NCBI GenBank assembly: GCA_964444825.1
Contig: CAYUIS010000039.1
Span: 1-37,383 of the forward strand
DNA length: 37,383 nucleotides
Reading direction: 5' to 3'
Origin: CAYUIS01 sp964444825
Lineage (GTDB): Bacteria > Chloroflexota > Anaerolineae > B4-G1
In this document: piece by piece, positions 1 to 7,727 of the stretch
Position numbering within the stretch: position 1 is the first letter of the stretch
Layout: the number at the start of each line of letters is the position of its first letter
Notes under the pieces: model-generated
Database searches by the model: none
What the model saw: only the letters and a program-made list of their open reading frames with translations
What the model was told of the DNA's origin: nothing
Position numbers and translations under genes: made by a program

Positions 1-530
1 ACCCAGAAAGAGACCAGGAAAAAGGGCAGGTAGCCGACGAGGAAAATGAGCCACGGCGCGCGAGCGCCCCACCAACCATAGTCCCACGTCAGCGCATCGA
101 CCGCGTTCAGCAGCACCTCGACAAAGACGCAGAAGGCAGAACCACCGATAGCGATAGCCCAGCGGTTGGGCAGGCCCAGGATCTTGATCCTCCGGTCGGC
201 CGGCAGCATTTTGCCAAAGGCCACGCCGGCGATGGCGAACATGAAGCAGATCTCGATGTTGAGCCCGATCAGGATCAGGTAGGCGGTCTTTCCCGGGGCG
301 CCCCACACCGGCGCATAGTTGCTCAGGTGAAAGACGATCCCGTTCCAAATCTCGTTGAACCAGTCCATCCCCCAGTAGGCCAGGCCGGCGAAAACGAGGT
401 TCCAGTTCTGCCGCTCGACCTCGACGGCGTAGACGTAGACCACAAGAGCAAACACGGGAATGACGTACCACTGGAAAAGGCTGCCGTCGCGCAGAATCCG
501 CGAGGCCTCCAAGGCTGAATCTGTAGGCAT
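1..530 (-). CDS. Multi-pass membrane protein, N-terminal part (cut by window start)
   Basis: An open frame runs from ATG at 530 to the window edge with no stop, giving about 176 residues starting MPTDSALEASRILRDGS. GGGAGG lies about 8 nt upstream of the ATG, which supports the start. The protein is rich in Trp, Tyr and Phe and has about four to five hydrophobic segments (for example VIPVFALVVYVYAV and AYLILIGLNIEICFMFAIAGVAF), with no N-terminal signal peptide of the cleaved type. I do not recognise the family. It lies 14 nt beyond the nitroreductase stop on the same strand, so it is probably the last visible gene of the amidohydrolase-symporter-nitroreductase operon. A role in handling the same substrate is inference only. 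Confidence 0.75.
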   Translation of the reverse strand, partial: MPTDSALEASRILRDGSLFQWYVIPVFALVVYVYAVEVERQNWNLVFAGLAYWGMDWFNEIWNGIVFHLSNYAPVWGAPGKTAYLILIGLNIEICFMFAIAGVAFGKMLPADRRIKILGLPNRWAIAIGGSAFCVFVEVLLNAVDALTWDYGWWGARAPWLIFLVGYLPFFLVSFW

Positions 531-544
531 ATCTGTCCTCCCTG

Positions 545-1297
545 CTAGTCCAGCTTGAACCCGGCCCTCCTGAGGTTGTCCAGGAGCGCCGCGCTCTGGC
601 GAGCGACGTACTCGGCTGAGTAGAACCCTCCGGTCAACTGCTGGGCGCGGTTGGTGATACCCTGGGCCTCCAACTCCCCCCGTTCATCCTCGGGCAGATC
701 GTCCCACTCCCGATCCTTGTCCCGGTAGAAGGCCCAGATGTCGTCGTCAGTGGGTATCTGATAGCCGTTGCGATGCACCACCGCCTCAAGAGGCAAGCGG
801 CTGCGCAGGTCGGGCGATTCGTCCGGATAGCCGACCAGCACCAGACCGGCCGGGACCACGTAATCGGGCGTCCCCAGGATCTGGCCCAGATCGCGCCCCA
901 GGACGCTGCCGATGTACACCGTCCCCAGGCCCAGGCTCTCGGCCGCGACGACGACGTTCTGCAGGGCGATCAGTCCGTCCCACAGGCCGAGGAACAGGTT
1001 GTATGCGTGGTCGAGGTAGAAGGCAACGTCGTTCAGCTCCAGCCAGCGCCTGAGCCGGTACAGATCGACGACGGCGACGATGGCCGTGGCCGCCTCGAAC
1101 ATCGGCTCGTCGCCAAAGGCCCGTTTCTTGTCTGGATCGTCGACCACGATGAACGAGTAGGCCTGCAAGTTGAGGCCTGTGGCGGCCCGGATGCCCGCCT
1201 GCAGAATCAGGTCGAGGGTGTGCGCTTCGACCGGCCGCGATTTGAACTGCCGTATCGAGCGGTGACTTTTCAAAGACTCGATGACGTGGTTTGTCAT
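545..1297 (-). CDS. NfsA/FRP-like nitroreductase family oxidoreductase
   Basis: This 250-residue protein has the layout of the NADPH-dependent NfsA/FRP branch of the nitroreductase family: HRSIRQF near residue 12 (phosphate contact of FMN), a mid-protein helix with LIALQNVVVAAESLGLGTVYIG, and the proline-rich LVLVGYPDESPDLRSRLP segment, followed by an extended C-terminal arm. Family members are FMN-binding cytoplasmic dimers that reduce nitroaromatics, quinones or flavins; the substrate here cannot be read from sequence. ATG at 1297 is preceded by AGGAG about 9 nt upstream. It sits between a sugar symporter and a membrane protein on the same strand with gaps of 35 and 14 nt, which suggests one transcript. 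Confidence 0.85.
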   Translation of the reverse strand: MTNHVIESLKSHRSIRQFKSRPVEAHTLDLILQAGIRAATGLNLQAYSFIVVDDPDKKRAFGDEPMFEAATAIVAVVDLYRLRRWLELNDVAFYLDHAYNLFLGLWDGLIALQNVVVAAESLGLGTVYIGSVLGRDLGQILGTPDYVVPAGLVLVGYPDESPDLRSRLPLEAVVHRNGYQIPTDDDIWAFYRDKDREWDDLPEDERGELEAQGITNRAQQLTGGFYSAEYVARQSAALLDNLRRAGFKLD

Positions 1298-1332
1298 AGT
1301 GCAGGTCTCCTGTCTCCTGGAAAAACCACCCC

Positions 1333-2667
1333 CTACCCCTCTGCCTTAGGCTGACCCAGCGGGTAGGACCTGAAGAACCACCAACTCAGGAAACACAGCA
1401 CGCCCCCGATGGGCGTGAGGATCAATGCGCCATAAGGCCGGGCGACGCTGCTGCCCAGGCGGGTCACCAACTGGACCACGATGGCCCCGGCGATGGCGGC
1501 GATCGTCTGGTTGATCACCCCCTGGACCGCGAAATACATCCCCGCCCGGTGCTCGCCCGTCTCTAGCGTGTCATAGTGCGCGATCTCGGCCGGGAAGGCG
1601 TTGCCCGCCGTCATCAGCACGGCGGCCGAGTAGCTCACCAGCCCGCTCAGGACGACGCCGACGATCATCGGGGACACGGGCAGGTTCAACCCGGACCAGG
1701 TCAGGGGGAACAGCAGCATGATCACACCAAAGGCGAGGACGGCCAGCCGGTAGGCCCACTTGGCTCCCTTGCGACGTGTGAAATAGTTCATCAGCGGGAG
1801 TGTGAAAGGAATCAGTCCAAAGGCAGCCGCATTGAGGATGCTGGCCTGGCCCTTGTCCAGGTCCATCACCGCTGTGACCATGTAGGGCTGGCCGGTGAGA
1901 AAGAACTGCAGCGCAAAGTAAAAGGTCGCCATCGAGAGCATGTAGACCGCAAAGGAGCGGTTGTTCAGCGTGGTCTGGATGGAGCGCCAGAACGGCACGG
2001 GATCAGCCGCCGGGTGATCGGGGGCGGTGCCATCGGAGGGGGGTTCCTTGATCACCAGGATAGGCCCCAGGAAACACAACAGCCCCGGCCCGACTAACGC
2101 CCAGGCGGTCCCCTTGTAGCCCAGGTTCTCGATCAACATCGGTCCGGCGACCATCGCCCCGGCCATCGCGATCGTCCCGAACACCGTCTGCCAGGACGCA
2201 ATGCGCATACGCGAGGTCTGGTCCTGGACCATCTCTGAAAGCAGCGCCAGGTAGGGCACGACGATAAAGGTGTAGAAGAAAAAGAAGGCCGAACTCCAGA
2301 CCGCCATCCAGACGATGTTTGCCCAGTGCTGGGCCTGCACCGGCGGATACCAAATCAGGATAAAGGCGATGCCCATCGGGATCAGGCCCAGGGCCATCAT
2401 CGGCCGGCGCCGTCCCCAGCGGCTGCGCAGGTTGTCGGTCCAGGAGGCGATGGGGATGTCGCACGCGCCGTCGATCAGGCGAGCCACGATCCACACCGCG
2501 CTGGCCGCCGCCGCGCCGACGAGCACCAGCGCACCCGTGCGCTCTATCTCGGCCTCCGACGGGAGGTAGTAGAACAGGATCCAACTGAGGACGATCTGGT
2601 TGAGGATATTCGGGCCCAGACTGCCCAGGGCATAGATCGGTTCCTGCCATTTCTTGAGTGGTTTCAT
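1333..2667 (-). CDS. MFS sugar:cation symporter, GPH (MelB-like) family
   Basis: This 444-residue protein has about twelve hydrophobic segments. It carries the GPH hallmark after the second helix, RLIDGACDIPIASWTDNLRSR WGRRRP, where the Asp residues and the Arg-rich loop match the cation-coupling region of MelB-type symporters. Members import glycosides, pentosides or hexuronides with H+ or Na+. ATG at 2667 has AAGGAGG 7 nt upstream. The gene lies between an amidohydrolase and a nitroreductase on the same strand, so it probably supplies that pathway. The exact sugar is unknown. The 5' spacer towards the amidohydrolase contains an inverted repeat. Confidence 0.85.
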   Translation of the reverse strand: MKPLKKWQEPIYALGSLGPNILNQIVLSWILFYYLPSEAEIERTGALVLVGAAAASAVWIVARLIDGACDIPIASWTDNLRSRWGRRRPMMALGLIPMGIAFILIWYPPVQAQHWANIVWMAVWSSAFFFFYTFIVVPYLALLSEMVQDQTSRMRIASWQTVFGTIAMAGAMVAGPMLIENLGYKGTAWALVGPGLLCFLGPILVIKEPPSDGTAPDHPAADPVPFWRSIQTTLNNRSFAVYMLSMATFYFALQFFLTGQPYMVTAVMDLDKGQASILNAAAFGLIPFTLPLMNYFTRRKGAKWAYRLAVLAFGVIMLLFPLTWSGLNLPVSPMIVGVVLSGLVSYSAAVLMTAGNAFPAEIAHYDTLETGEHRAGMYFAVQGVINQTIAAIAGAIVVQLVTRLGSSVARPYGALILTPIGGVLCFLSWWFFRSYPLGQPKAEG

Positions 2668-2748
2668 CGCAATGCCTCCTTGTCTATTGAAAAGAGCCCG
2701 GCCAAAAACCTGTGGAAGGTGGATGTGTCATTGGATTCAGATAGTAGA

Positions 2749-2813
2749 ACGCAGACAAACGCAGATGACGCAGGTTTTGAAAAAGGTCAGCGTGTTTCTG
2801 CGTTAGTCTGCGT
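2749..2813. repeat. Inverted repeat, ACGCAGAC-type arms, overlapping a gene end
   Basis: The left arm at 2749-2764 (ACGCAGACAAACGCAG) and the right arm at 2798-2813 (CTGCGTTAGTCTGCGT) are reverse complements except for one base, over 16 nt, with 33 nt between them. Each arm has an internal near-repeat of ACGCAG. The TAA stop of the amidohydrolase (2803-2805) lies inside the right arm. The composition and symmetry suggest a dispersed intergenic repeat able to form a hairpin at the mRNA 3' end. It has no T-run, so I do not call it a terminator. Confidence 0.8.
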
Positions 2814-3808
2814 CCAGCTCTACTGATAATAAGGATTCGGCCACCTGGCGGGCGGGGCTTGGCACCGGCTCGCCGGCCTGGGCGTCGATGACGGCCGCCA
2901 TCCGCTCCAGCTCGGCCAGCGCCGCCGCCGGGTCGAGGTCCACGGGGGCCGGTCCGAACACCTTTTCGGCGTTGGTGCGGTAGATACGCTCCAGCGCCTC
3001 GGGCTCCAGTTTGATGCCGTGAAAGCCCCCTGCATCCATTCCCAGCCAGTGCCCCACCCCCTCCGGCGCGTCNNNNNNNNNNNNNNNNNNNNNNNNNNNN
3101 NNNNNNNNNNNNNNNNNNNNNNNNNNNNNNNNNNNNNNNNNNNNNNNNNNNNNNNNNNNNNNNNNNNNNNNNGAAATCGCCCGCCCGGGCCAGGTCGGCC
3201 GAGAGGAAGTAAAAGTGGGCGAAAATGATCCTCAGGCCGGGGTAGCGCGCCAACACGCGCTCGACCTCGGCGTACAGGTCCTCCTTGGCTGGGTAGGAGC
3301 CATCGCCATAGAACCAGCCCTGCGCCTGGGCCCAGTCGGGACAGCGTTCCGCATCCCAGAACTCTTCGGGGTCCGCCACGTGAAAGACGAGCGGGAGATC
3401 GTGCGCCTCCAGAGCGGCCCACATACCAGCATACTCAGGGCCATCGAATGCCAGGGAGATCATTTTGCGCACCATCGGCTTGCCCTCGACGAACTTGAGG
3501 CCATCGAACCCGATAGCCTTGAGGGCGCCGATCTGGGCGGCCAGCGTCTCCGTTGCCCGGCCTGGGTCGGCAAAGACCTGGGTGTAGTCGAGAGCGCCGC
3601 AGATGGTGACACGCTCAGGGTGGGATGCCTTGAAGTGGATCAACGCCGGATTGTGGTTGATCAACTGCAGGTCTGGCGTAGCCACCAGGTTGGCCCGGGC
3701 CATCCCGGTGGTGTCCAGCACCTCGAGCACGTCGTCCATCAGGTCCGGGCGGGGAAAGTGGATGTGTGCATCTATGACGGGAATGTCGACAAACTGTTGA
3801 AAGTCCAT
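2803..3808 (-). CDS. Amidohydrolase (TIM-barrel, amidohydrolase-2 type), interrupted by scaffold gap
   Basis: The N-terminal part (about 211 residues, 3808 to 3173) opens with PVIDAHIHFPRP, the HxH metal site of the amidohydrolase superfamily. It continues with LPLVFHVADPEEFWD and LRIIFAHFYFLSADL, which carry the later His ligands. The C-terminal part (3072 to 2803) contains ALERIYRTNAEKVFG, the usual closing motif of amidohydrolase-2 proteins. The two parts are in different frames only because the 100-N gap has a placeholder length; the true missing length should be a multiple of three. The last metal Asp is expected inside the gap. The ATG at 3808 has CGAGGTG just upstream; a GTG at 3814 is in frame but less well placed. 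First gene of the catabolic operon. Confidence 0.85.
3073..3172. other. Scaffold gap of exactly 100 N
   Basis: One hundred consecutive undetermined bases, a standard placeholder for unknown length. It lies inside the amidohydrolase gene and removes the middle of its C-terminal half. Frame logic shows the true length is divisible by three if the gene is intact. Confidence 0.99.
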
Positions 3809-3854
3809 GGTCACCTCGTTTAGAATGTGTCCGTAAACTCGCTCAAACCCCTGT

Positions 3855-3879
3855 CTCGAGGGTGTCTTTCGCCCTCGAG
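3855..3879. repeat. 8-bp hairpin in the divergent intergenic region
   Basis: CTCGAGGG (3855-3862) and CCCTCGAG (3872-3879) form a perfect 8-bp stem with a 9-nt loop. No T-run follows on either strand. It lies in the 440-bp region (3809-4248) between the divergent amidohydrolase and hybrid kinase 1. Apart from this hairpin, the promoter at 4057 and a weak hairpin next to the kinase start (CGGGGGA at 4201 / TCCCCCG at 4222), I see nothing else in that region. Confidence 0.7.
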
Positions 3880-4056
3880 GACGAGGGCTAGAGCAATTCT
3901 AGGATGGTTACTTTGCTTTCCTTCCTGCTGGTCAGGGCCTTGTTGGGGCGGGCCCAATCGATACTGAACCGGCCGGTCCCGACTGCGGGGAATCCGTCGG
4001 AGTGTTAGTATACACATTCTGTGCATTCTGGGCAAATGGGCATTTCGCCGCCCACA

Positions 4057-4085
4057 TTGCCTCAACAGACAAACCGTGCTACACT
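4057..4085 (+). promoter_or_regulatory. Sigma-70-type promoter of the signalling block
   Basis: TTGCCT at 4057-4062 and TACACT at 4080-4085 are separated by exactly 17 nt. This is the best promoter match upstream of hybrid kinase 1 and would give a leader of about 155 nt before the ATG at 4249. Confidence 0.6.
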
Positions 4086-4248
4086 ACCCTGGATCAGGAT
4101 GGGATGACCCGCCTTCAGTCCCACACCGGTCCCCACCTGCACGAGACGAACGTCGGGCGCTCTGGGCTGAACGGCGCCAGCAGAGCCACCAACGCCCGCC
4201 CGGGGGACCGGTCAGTGCCCATCCCCCGTGCGCATCGGGAGACACGTG

Positions 4249-7200
4249 ATGAGAGACCAGGACAAGAGCAAAGGACAGCTCCTGGACGAGCTGATAGCAC
4301 TCCGCCAGCGGATCGCTGATCTGGAATCTGACGAAGCGGAACGCGCGCTCCGCGAATCGGAGGCGAAATACAGATTGTTAGTCGAGCAGTCGCTTCAGGG
4401 CATCCTGATCATGCGCGCATCTCCACTCCGGGTGTCCTTTGCCAACCAGGCCTGCAGCGGGATCTTTGGCCTAATTCCAGAAAGGCTCACCTCCCTATCT
4501 TCAAGCGAGATCCAGGAGATGATACATCCCGAGGATCGCGGGATTCTCCTCCAACGGTTGGGAGATCTCATGGGCGGCGCGCCACCGGTTGGAGGACGCA
4601 CGGTTCGATTCACAAGACAGGATGAGACCATCCGCTGGACGGAGCTGCACGGCCGCCGCATCGAGTTCGAGGGCGAACCGGCCGTGCAGGTCGCCATCGT
4701 GGACATCACCGAGCGCAGGGCAGCGGAGGAGGAGATCAGGCGGCTGCGCGATTTTAACGCCGAGATCGTCCAGACGATGGCTGAGGGCATCGTGATGCAG
4801 GACGCGGATGGGAGTTTTACCTTTGTCAACCCGGCTGCAGCGGCGCTGCTGGGCTACACAGCCGAGGAACTTATGGACCAGCACTGGACAGCCATCATCC
4901 CACCCGACCAGCGGACTGTCGTGGAGGCGGCGGACGAACGGCGTGCACGGGGTGCAACCGACCGCTACGAACTGGAGCTGGTGCGGGCGGATGGACAGAG
5001 GATCCCCGTCCTCGTCAGCGGCAGCCCGCGTTTCGATGGCGATCGTTTTGCCGGCAGCCTGGCTGTCTTTACCGACATATCGGAGCATGCGCGGGCGAGG
5101 CGGTTGCTGCAGGCAATGAACCACGCGGCCCTGGCTATGGCGGAGGCCCTGACTCCCGACGAGATATTCAGCGCCGTGGACAGGGCGCTTGAGGCGATTG
5201 GTTTTTCTGTAGCCGTTCTGCTGCCCAACGAGGAGCAGACCGAGCTGTTCCCCAGGCACTTGAGCTATGCCCCCCGCGCGCTCGCGGCCCTCGAGAGGCT
5301 GACCGGCCTGAAGGTAGAAGATTTCGGCATCCCTATCAAATCGGTGAGCGTGTACAATACGGTCTTTTGGGACAGACAGACCGTCTTTACCGACAACGTC
5401 GCCGATGTGATCCACGATATGATACCCCCACCCCTGTGCAAGGCGATCCGGCAGATCGTAAAGACGCTGGGCGTCTCAAGATCGATCGATGCGCCTTTGG
5501 CAGTGGGCGATAAGAGGCTTGGGCTGCTATCGGTACAATCACCCGATCTAACGCAGGAGGATATGCCAGCCATCACCGCCTTTGCCCATCAGATGGCTGC
5601 CGCGTGGCGCCGGGCGCAGCTCTTTGAGCAGGCTCAACAGGAGATAACCGAGCGCAAACGGATAGAGACGGCGCTGCGGGAGAGCGAGGGGCGATACCGC
5701 ACCCTGTTTGAGGATTCGCCGATCTCGCTGTGGGAACAGGACTTTTCGGCGGCCAAACAGCGGGTCGACGCGCTGCGCCAGCAGGGGGTGAGCGACGTTC
5801 GAGCCTACTTTGAGGCCCACCCCGAGCTCGTAGCAGAGATTATGGCACTGGTCGAGGTCACGGCCGTGAACAAGGCCAGCCTGAGGCTGTACGGAGCAAA
5901 AGACGAAGCGGATCTGATGGCGGGGCTGGGGCAGATCGTTCCAAAGGAGACCTATGACTCTGAGGGCCTGCTAGCGCTGGCCGAAGGCCGGACCGAGCGC
6001 GAATGGGAGGGCGTCAACTACACGCTGTCGGGAGAACGGGTAGACATCAAGGGGTACGCCTCAGTTGCGCCAGGATATGAGGAGTCTCACGCGAAGGTGA
6101 TCGTCTCGATCGAGGACATCACTGCCCGCAAGAGAGCACAGGAGGAGCGGGAACAACTGCTGGCCCAGATCCAGGAGCAGGCGCAGCGGGTGCAGCAGAT
6201 CCTGGCTACGGTGCCCGAGGGGGTGCTCCTGCTCGACCCCAACGGTCGAGTGGCGATGACCAATCCGCAGGGTAGCGAGGATCTGGACAAGATAGGCGAC
6301 GCCAGGGTTGGCGAAAGACTCACCACCCTGGGCGACCGCTCCCTGACGGAGCTCTTATCCGCCCCTCCCGCCGGCCTGTGGCACGAGGTCACCGCGCAAA
6401 AACAGAACTTCCAGGTCATCGCCCGACCCGTGAGCGAGGCGAGCGAGATAGGCCCTGTGCCCGGCGGCTGGGTGCTCGTCATCCGCGACGTGACACAACA
6501 GCGAGAGGTGGAAGAGCGGGTCCAGCAACAGGAGCGGTTGGCCGCGGTGGGCCAGTTGGCCGCCGGTATCGCCCACGACTTTAACAACATTATGGCCACC
6601 ATCGTGCTGTACGCCCAGATGACGGCCCGGGATCTGACCCTGTCCAAACGGGTCCGGGAACGGATGAACACGGTCAGCGCACAGGCTCATCACGCCAGCA
6701 GACTGATCCAGCAGATCCTGGACTTCAGCCGGCGGGCTGTGCTCGAACGCAAGCCCTTGGACCTGGCGCCGTTGCTGAAGGAGCAGGTCAAGCTGCTGGA
6801 GCGTACCCTGCCGGAGAACATTGAGATCACGTCAACCATCGGAGCGGGCGATTGTACGGTCACCGCCGACCCAACGCGCATCCAGCAGGCGATCACCAAC
6901 CTGGCCCTCAACGCCCGGGACGCCATGCCCGAGGGCGGAGGCCTGCACTTTGAGATGGCGCGCACCCGGATCGAGGAGGGCCGGGCGCCATTGCCCGAAA
7001 TGGAACCAGGAGACTGGGTACAGTTGGCCGTGTCGGACACCGGCACAGGCATCCAGCCTGACGATCTGCCCCACATCTTTGAGCCGTTCTACACCACCAA
7101 GGAAGTTGGCCAAGGGAACGGACTGGGCCTGGCGCAGGTGCACGGCATCGTGGGGGCCCACGAGGGTAGGATCAACGTCGAGACCCAGGTGGGCGTCGGG

Positions 7201-7677
7201 ACGACCTTTACGATCTACCTACCCGCCCTGGCCGCAGCACCGGCGATGAGGCGACCGGTGGGTGGGGCAGACCTCCCGACGGGCAAGGGCGAGACCATCC
7301 TGGTCGTGGAGGACAGCCTATCCACACGCAAGGCGATGGTAGACAGCCTGGGGCTGTTGGGCTACCGTGCGCTGGAGGCGGCGAACGGACAGGAAGCGCT
7401 GGACATGATCGCGCAGCACGGCCCGGATGTCGCCCTGATCCTGAGCGACGTCGTGATGCCCAGGATGGGCGGCATCGCGCTGGTGGACAGCCTCAGGGAA
7501 ACGGGCCTAGACGTAGGAGTCGTGTTGTTGACCGGCCATCCTTTGCAGCACGAGCCAGAGGGCCTGCGAGCACAAGGCGTGGTCGATTGGCTACCCAAGC
7601 CTCCAGGGCTGGAGCAGTTGGCAGAGGTGGTCGCTCGGGCGCTCGCCAGAGATCGCCCGGCGCCCAGCACCGGGTAG
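4249..7677 (+). CDS. Hybrid sensor histidine kinase 1 (PAS-PAS-GAF-PAS-PAS-HisKA-HATPase-REC), cytoplasmic
   Basis: The 1142-residue protein has no membrane segments. Approximate order: coiled coil 5-40, PAS 33-160, PAS 165-279, GAF-like 286-457, a PAS type with SPISLWEQDFS 477-627, PAS 646-750, HisKA with AAGIAHDFNNIM (phosphoacceptor His776), HATPase 867-994 with NLALNARDAM, DTGTGI, FEPFYTTK and GNGLGL all intact, and a receiver 1012-1137 with Asp1067 in ILSDVVMP. It should autophosphorylate and pass phosphate to its own receiver; an HPt partner is not in the window. I chose ATG 4249 because GGGAG lies 7 nt upstream; in-frame GTG codons at 4228 and 4246 are alternatives. It is closely related to hybrid kinases 2 and 3 here, so the block grew by duplication. 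Confidence 0.92.
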   Translation: MRDQDKSKGQLLDELIALRQRIADLESDEAERALRESEAKYRLLVEQSLQGILIMRASPLRVSFANQACSGIFGLIPERLTSLSSSEIQEMIHPEDRGILLQRLGDLMGGAPPVGGRTVRFTRQDETIRWTELHGRRIEFEGEPAVQVAIVDITERRAAEEEIRRLRDFNAEIVQTMAEGIVMQDADGSFTFVNPAAAALLGYTAEELMDQHWTAIIPPDQRTVVEAADERRARGATDRYELELVRADGQRIPVLVSGSPRFDGDRFAGSLAVFTDISEHARARRLLQAMNHAALAMAEALTPDEIFSAVDRALEAIGFSVAVLLPNEEQTELFPRHLSYAPRALAALERLTGLKVEDFGIPIKSVSVYNTVFWDRQTVFTDNVADVIHDMIPPPLCKAIRQIVKTLGVSRSIDAPLAVGDKRLGLLSVQSPDLTQEDMPAITAFAHQMAAAWRRAQLFEQAQQEITERKRIETALRESEGRYRTLFEDSPISLWEQDFSAAKQRVDALRQQGVSDVRAYFEAHPELVAEIMALVEVTAVNKASLRLYGAKDEADLMAGLGQIVPKETYDSEGLLALAEGRTEREWEGVNYTLSGERVDIKGYASVAPGYEESHAKVIVSIEDITARKRAQEEREQLLAQIQEQAQRVQQILATVPEGVLLLDPNGRVAMTNPQGSEDLDKIGDARVGERLTTLGDRSLTELLSAPPAGLWHEVTAQKQNFQVIARPVSEASEIGPVPGGWVLVIRDVTQQREVEERVQQQERLAAVGQLAAGIAHDFNNIMATIVLYAQMTARDLTLSKRVRERMNTVSAQAHHASRLIQQILDFSRRAVLERKPLDLAPLLKEQVKLLERTLPENIEITSTIGAGDCTVTADPTRIQQAITNLALNARDAMPEGGGLHFEMARTRIEEGRAPLPEMEPGDWVQLAVSDTGTGIQPDDLPHIFEPFYTTKEVGQGNGLGLAQVHGIVGAHEGRINVETQVGVGTTFTIYLPALAAAPAMRRPVGGADLPTGKGETILVVEDSLSTRKAMVDSLGLLGYRALEAANGQEALDMIAQHGPDVALILSDVVMPRMGGIALVDSLRETGLDVGVVLLTGHPLQHEPEGLRAQGVVDWLPKPPGLEQLAEVVARALARDRPAPSTG

Positions 7678-7690
7678 GGGAAAGGTAAGG

Positions 7691-7705
7691 GCGGGGTTTC
7701 CCCGC
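7691..7705. repeat. GC hairpin repeat between hybrid kinase 1 and the next sensor
   Basis: GCGGGG-TTT-CCCCGC is a perfect 6-bp stem preceded by GGTAAGG. Together they resemble the GTAGGNGCGGG palindromes at 10642, 13596 and 34711. It lies in the 50-nt spacer between two co-directional genes and lacks a T-run. Confidence 0.65.
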
Positions 7706-7727
7706 TCTCAGATGGAGGGATCTGCTC

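Noticed and set aside
4002..4319. A 105-codon plus-strand frame spanning the kinase promoter and start
   Set aside because: It starts upstream of the best promoter, has no ribosome site, runs into the kinase gene in another frame and resembles no protein.
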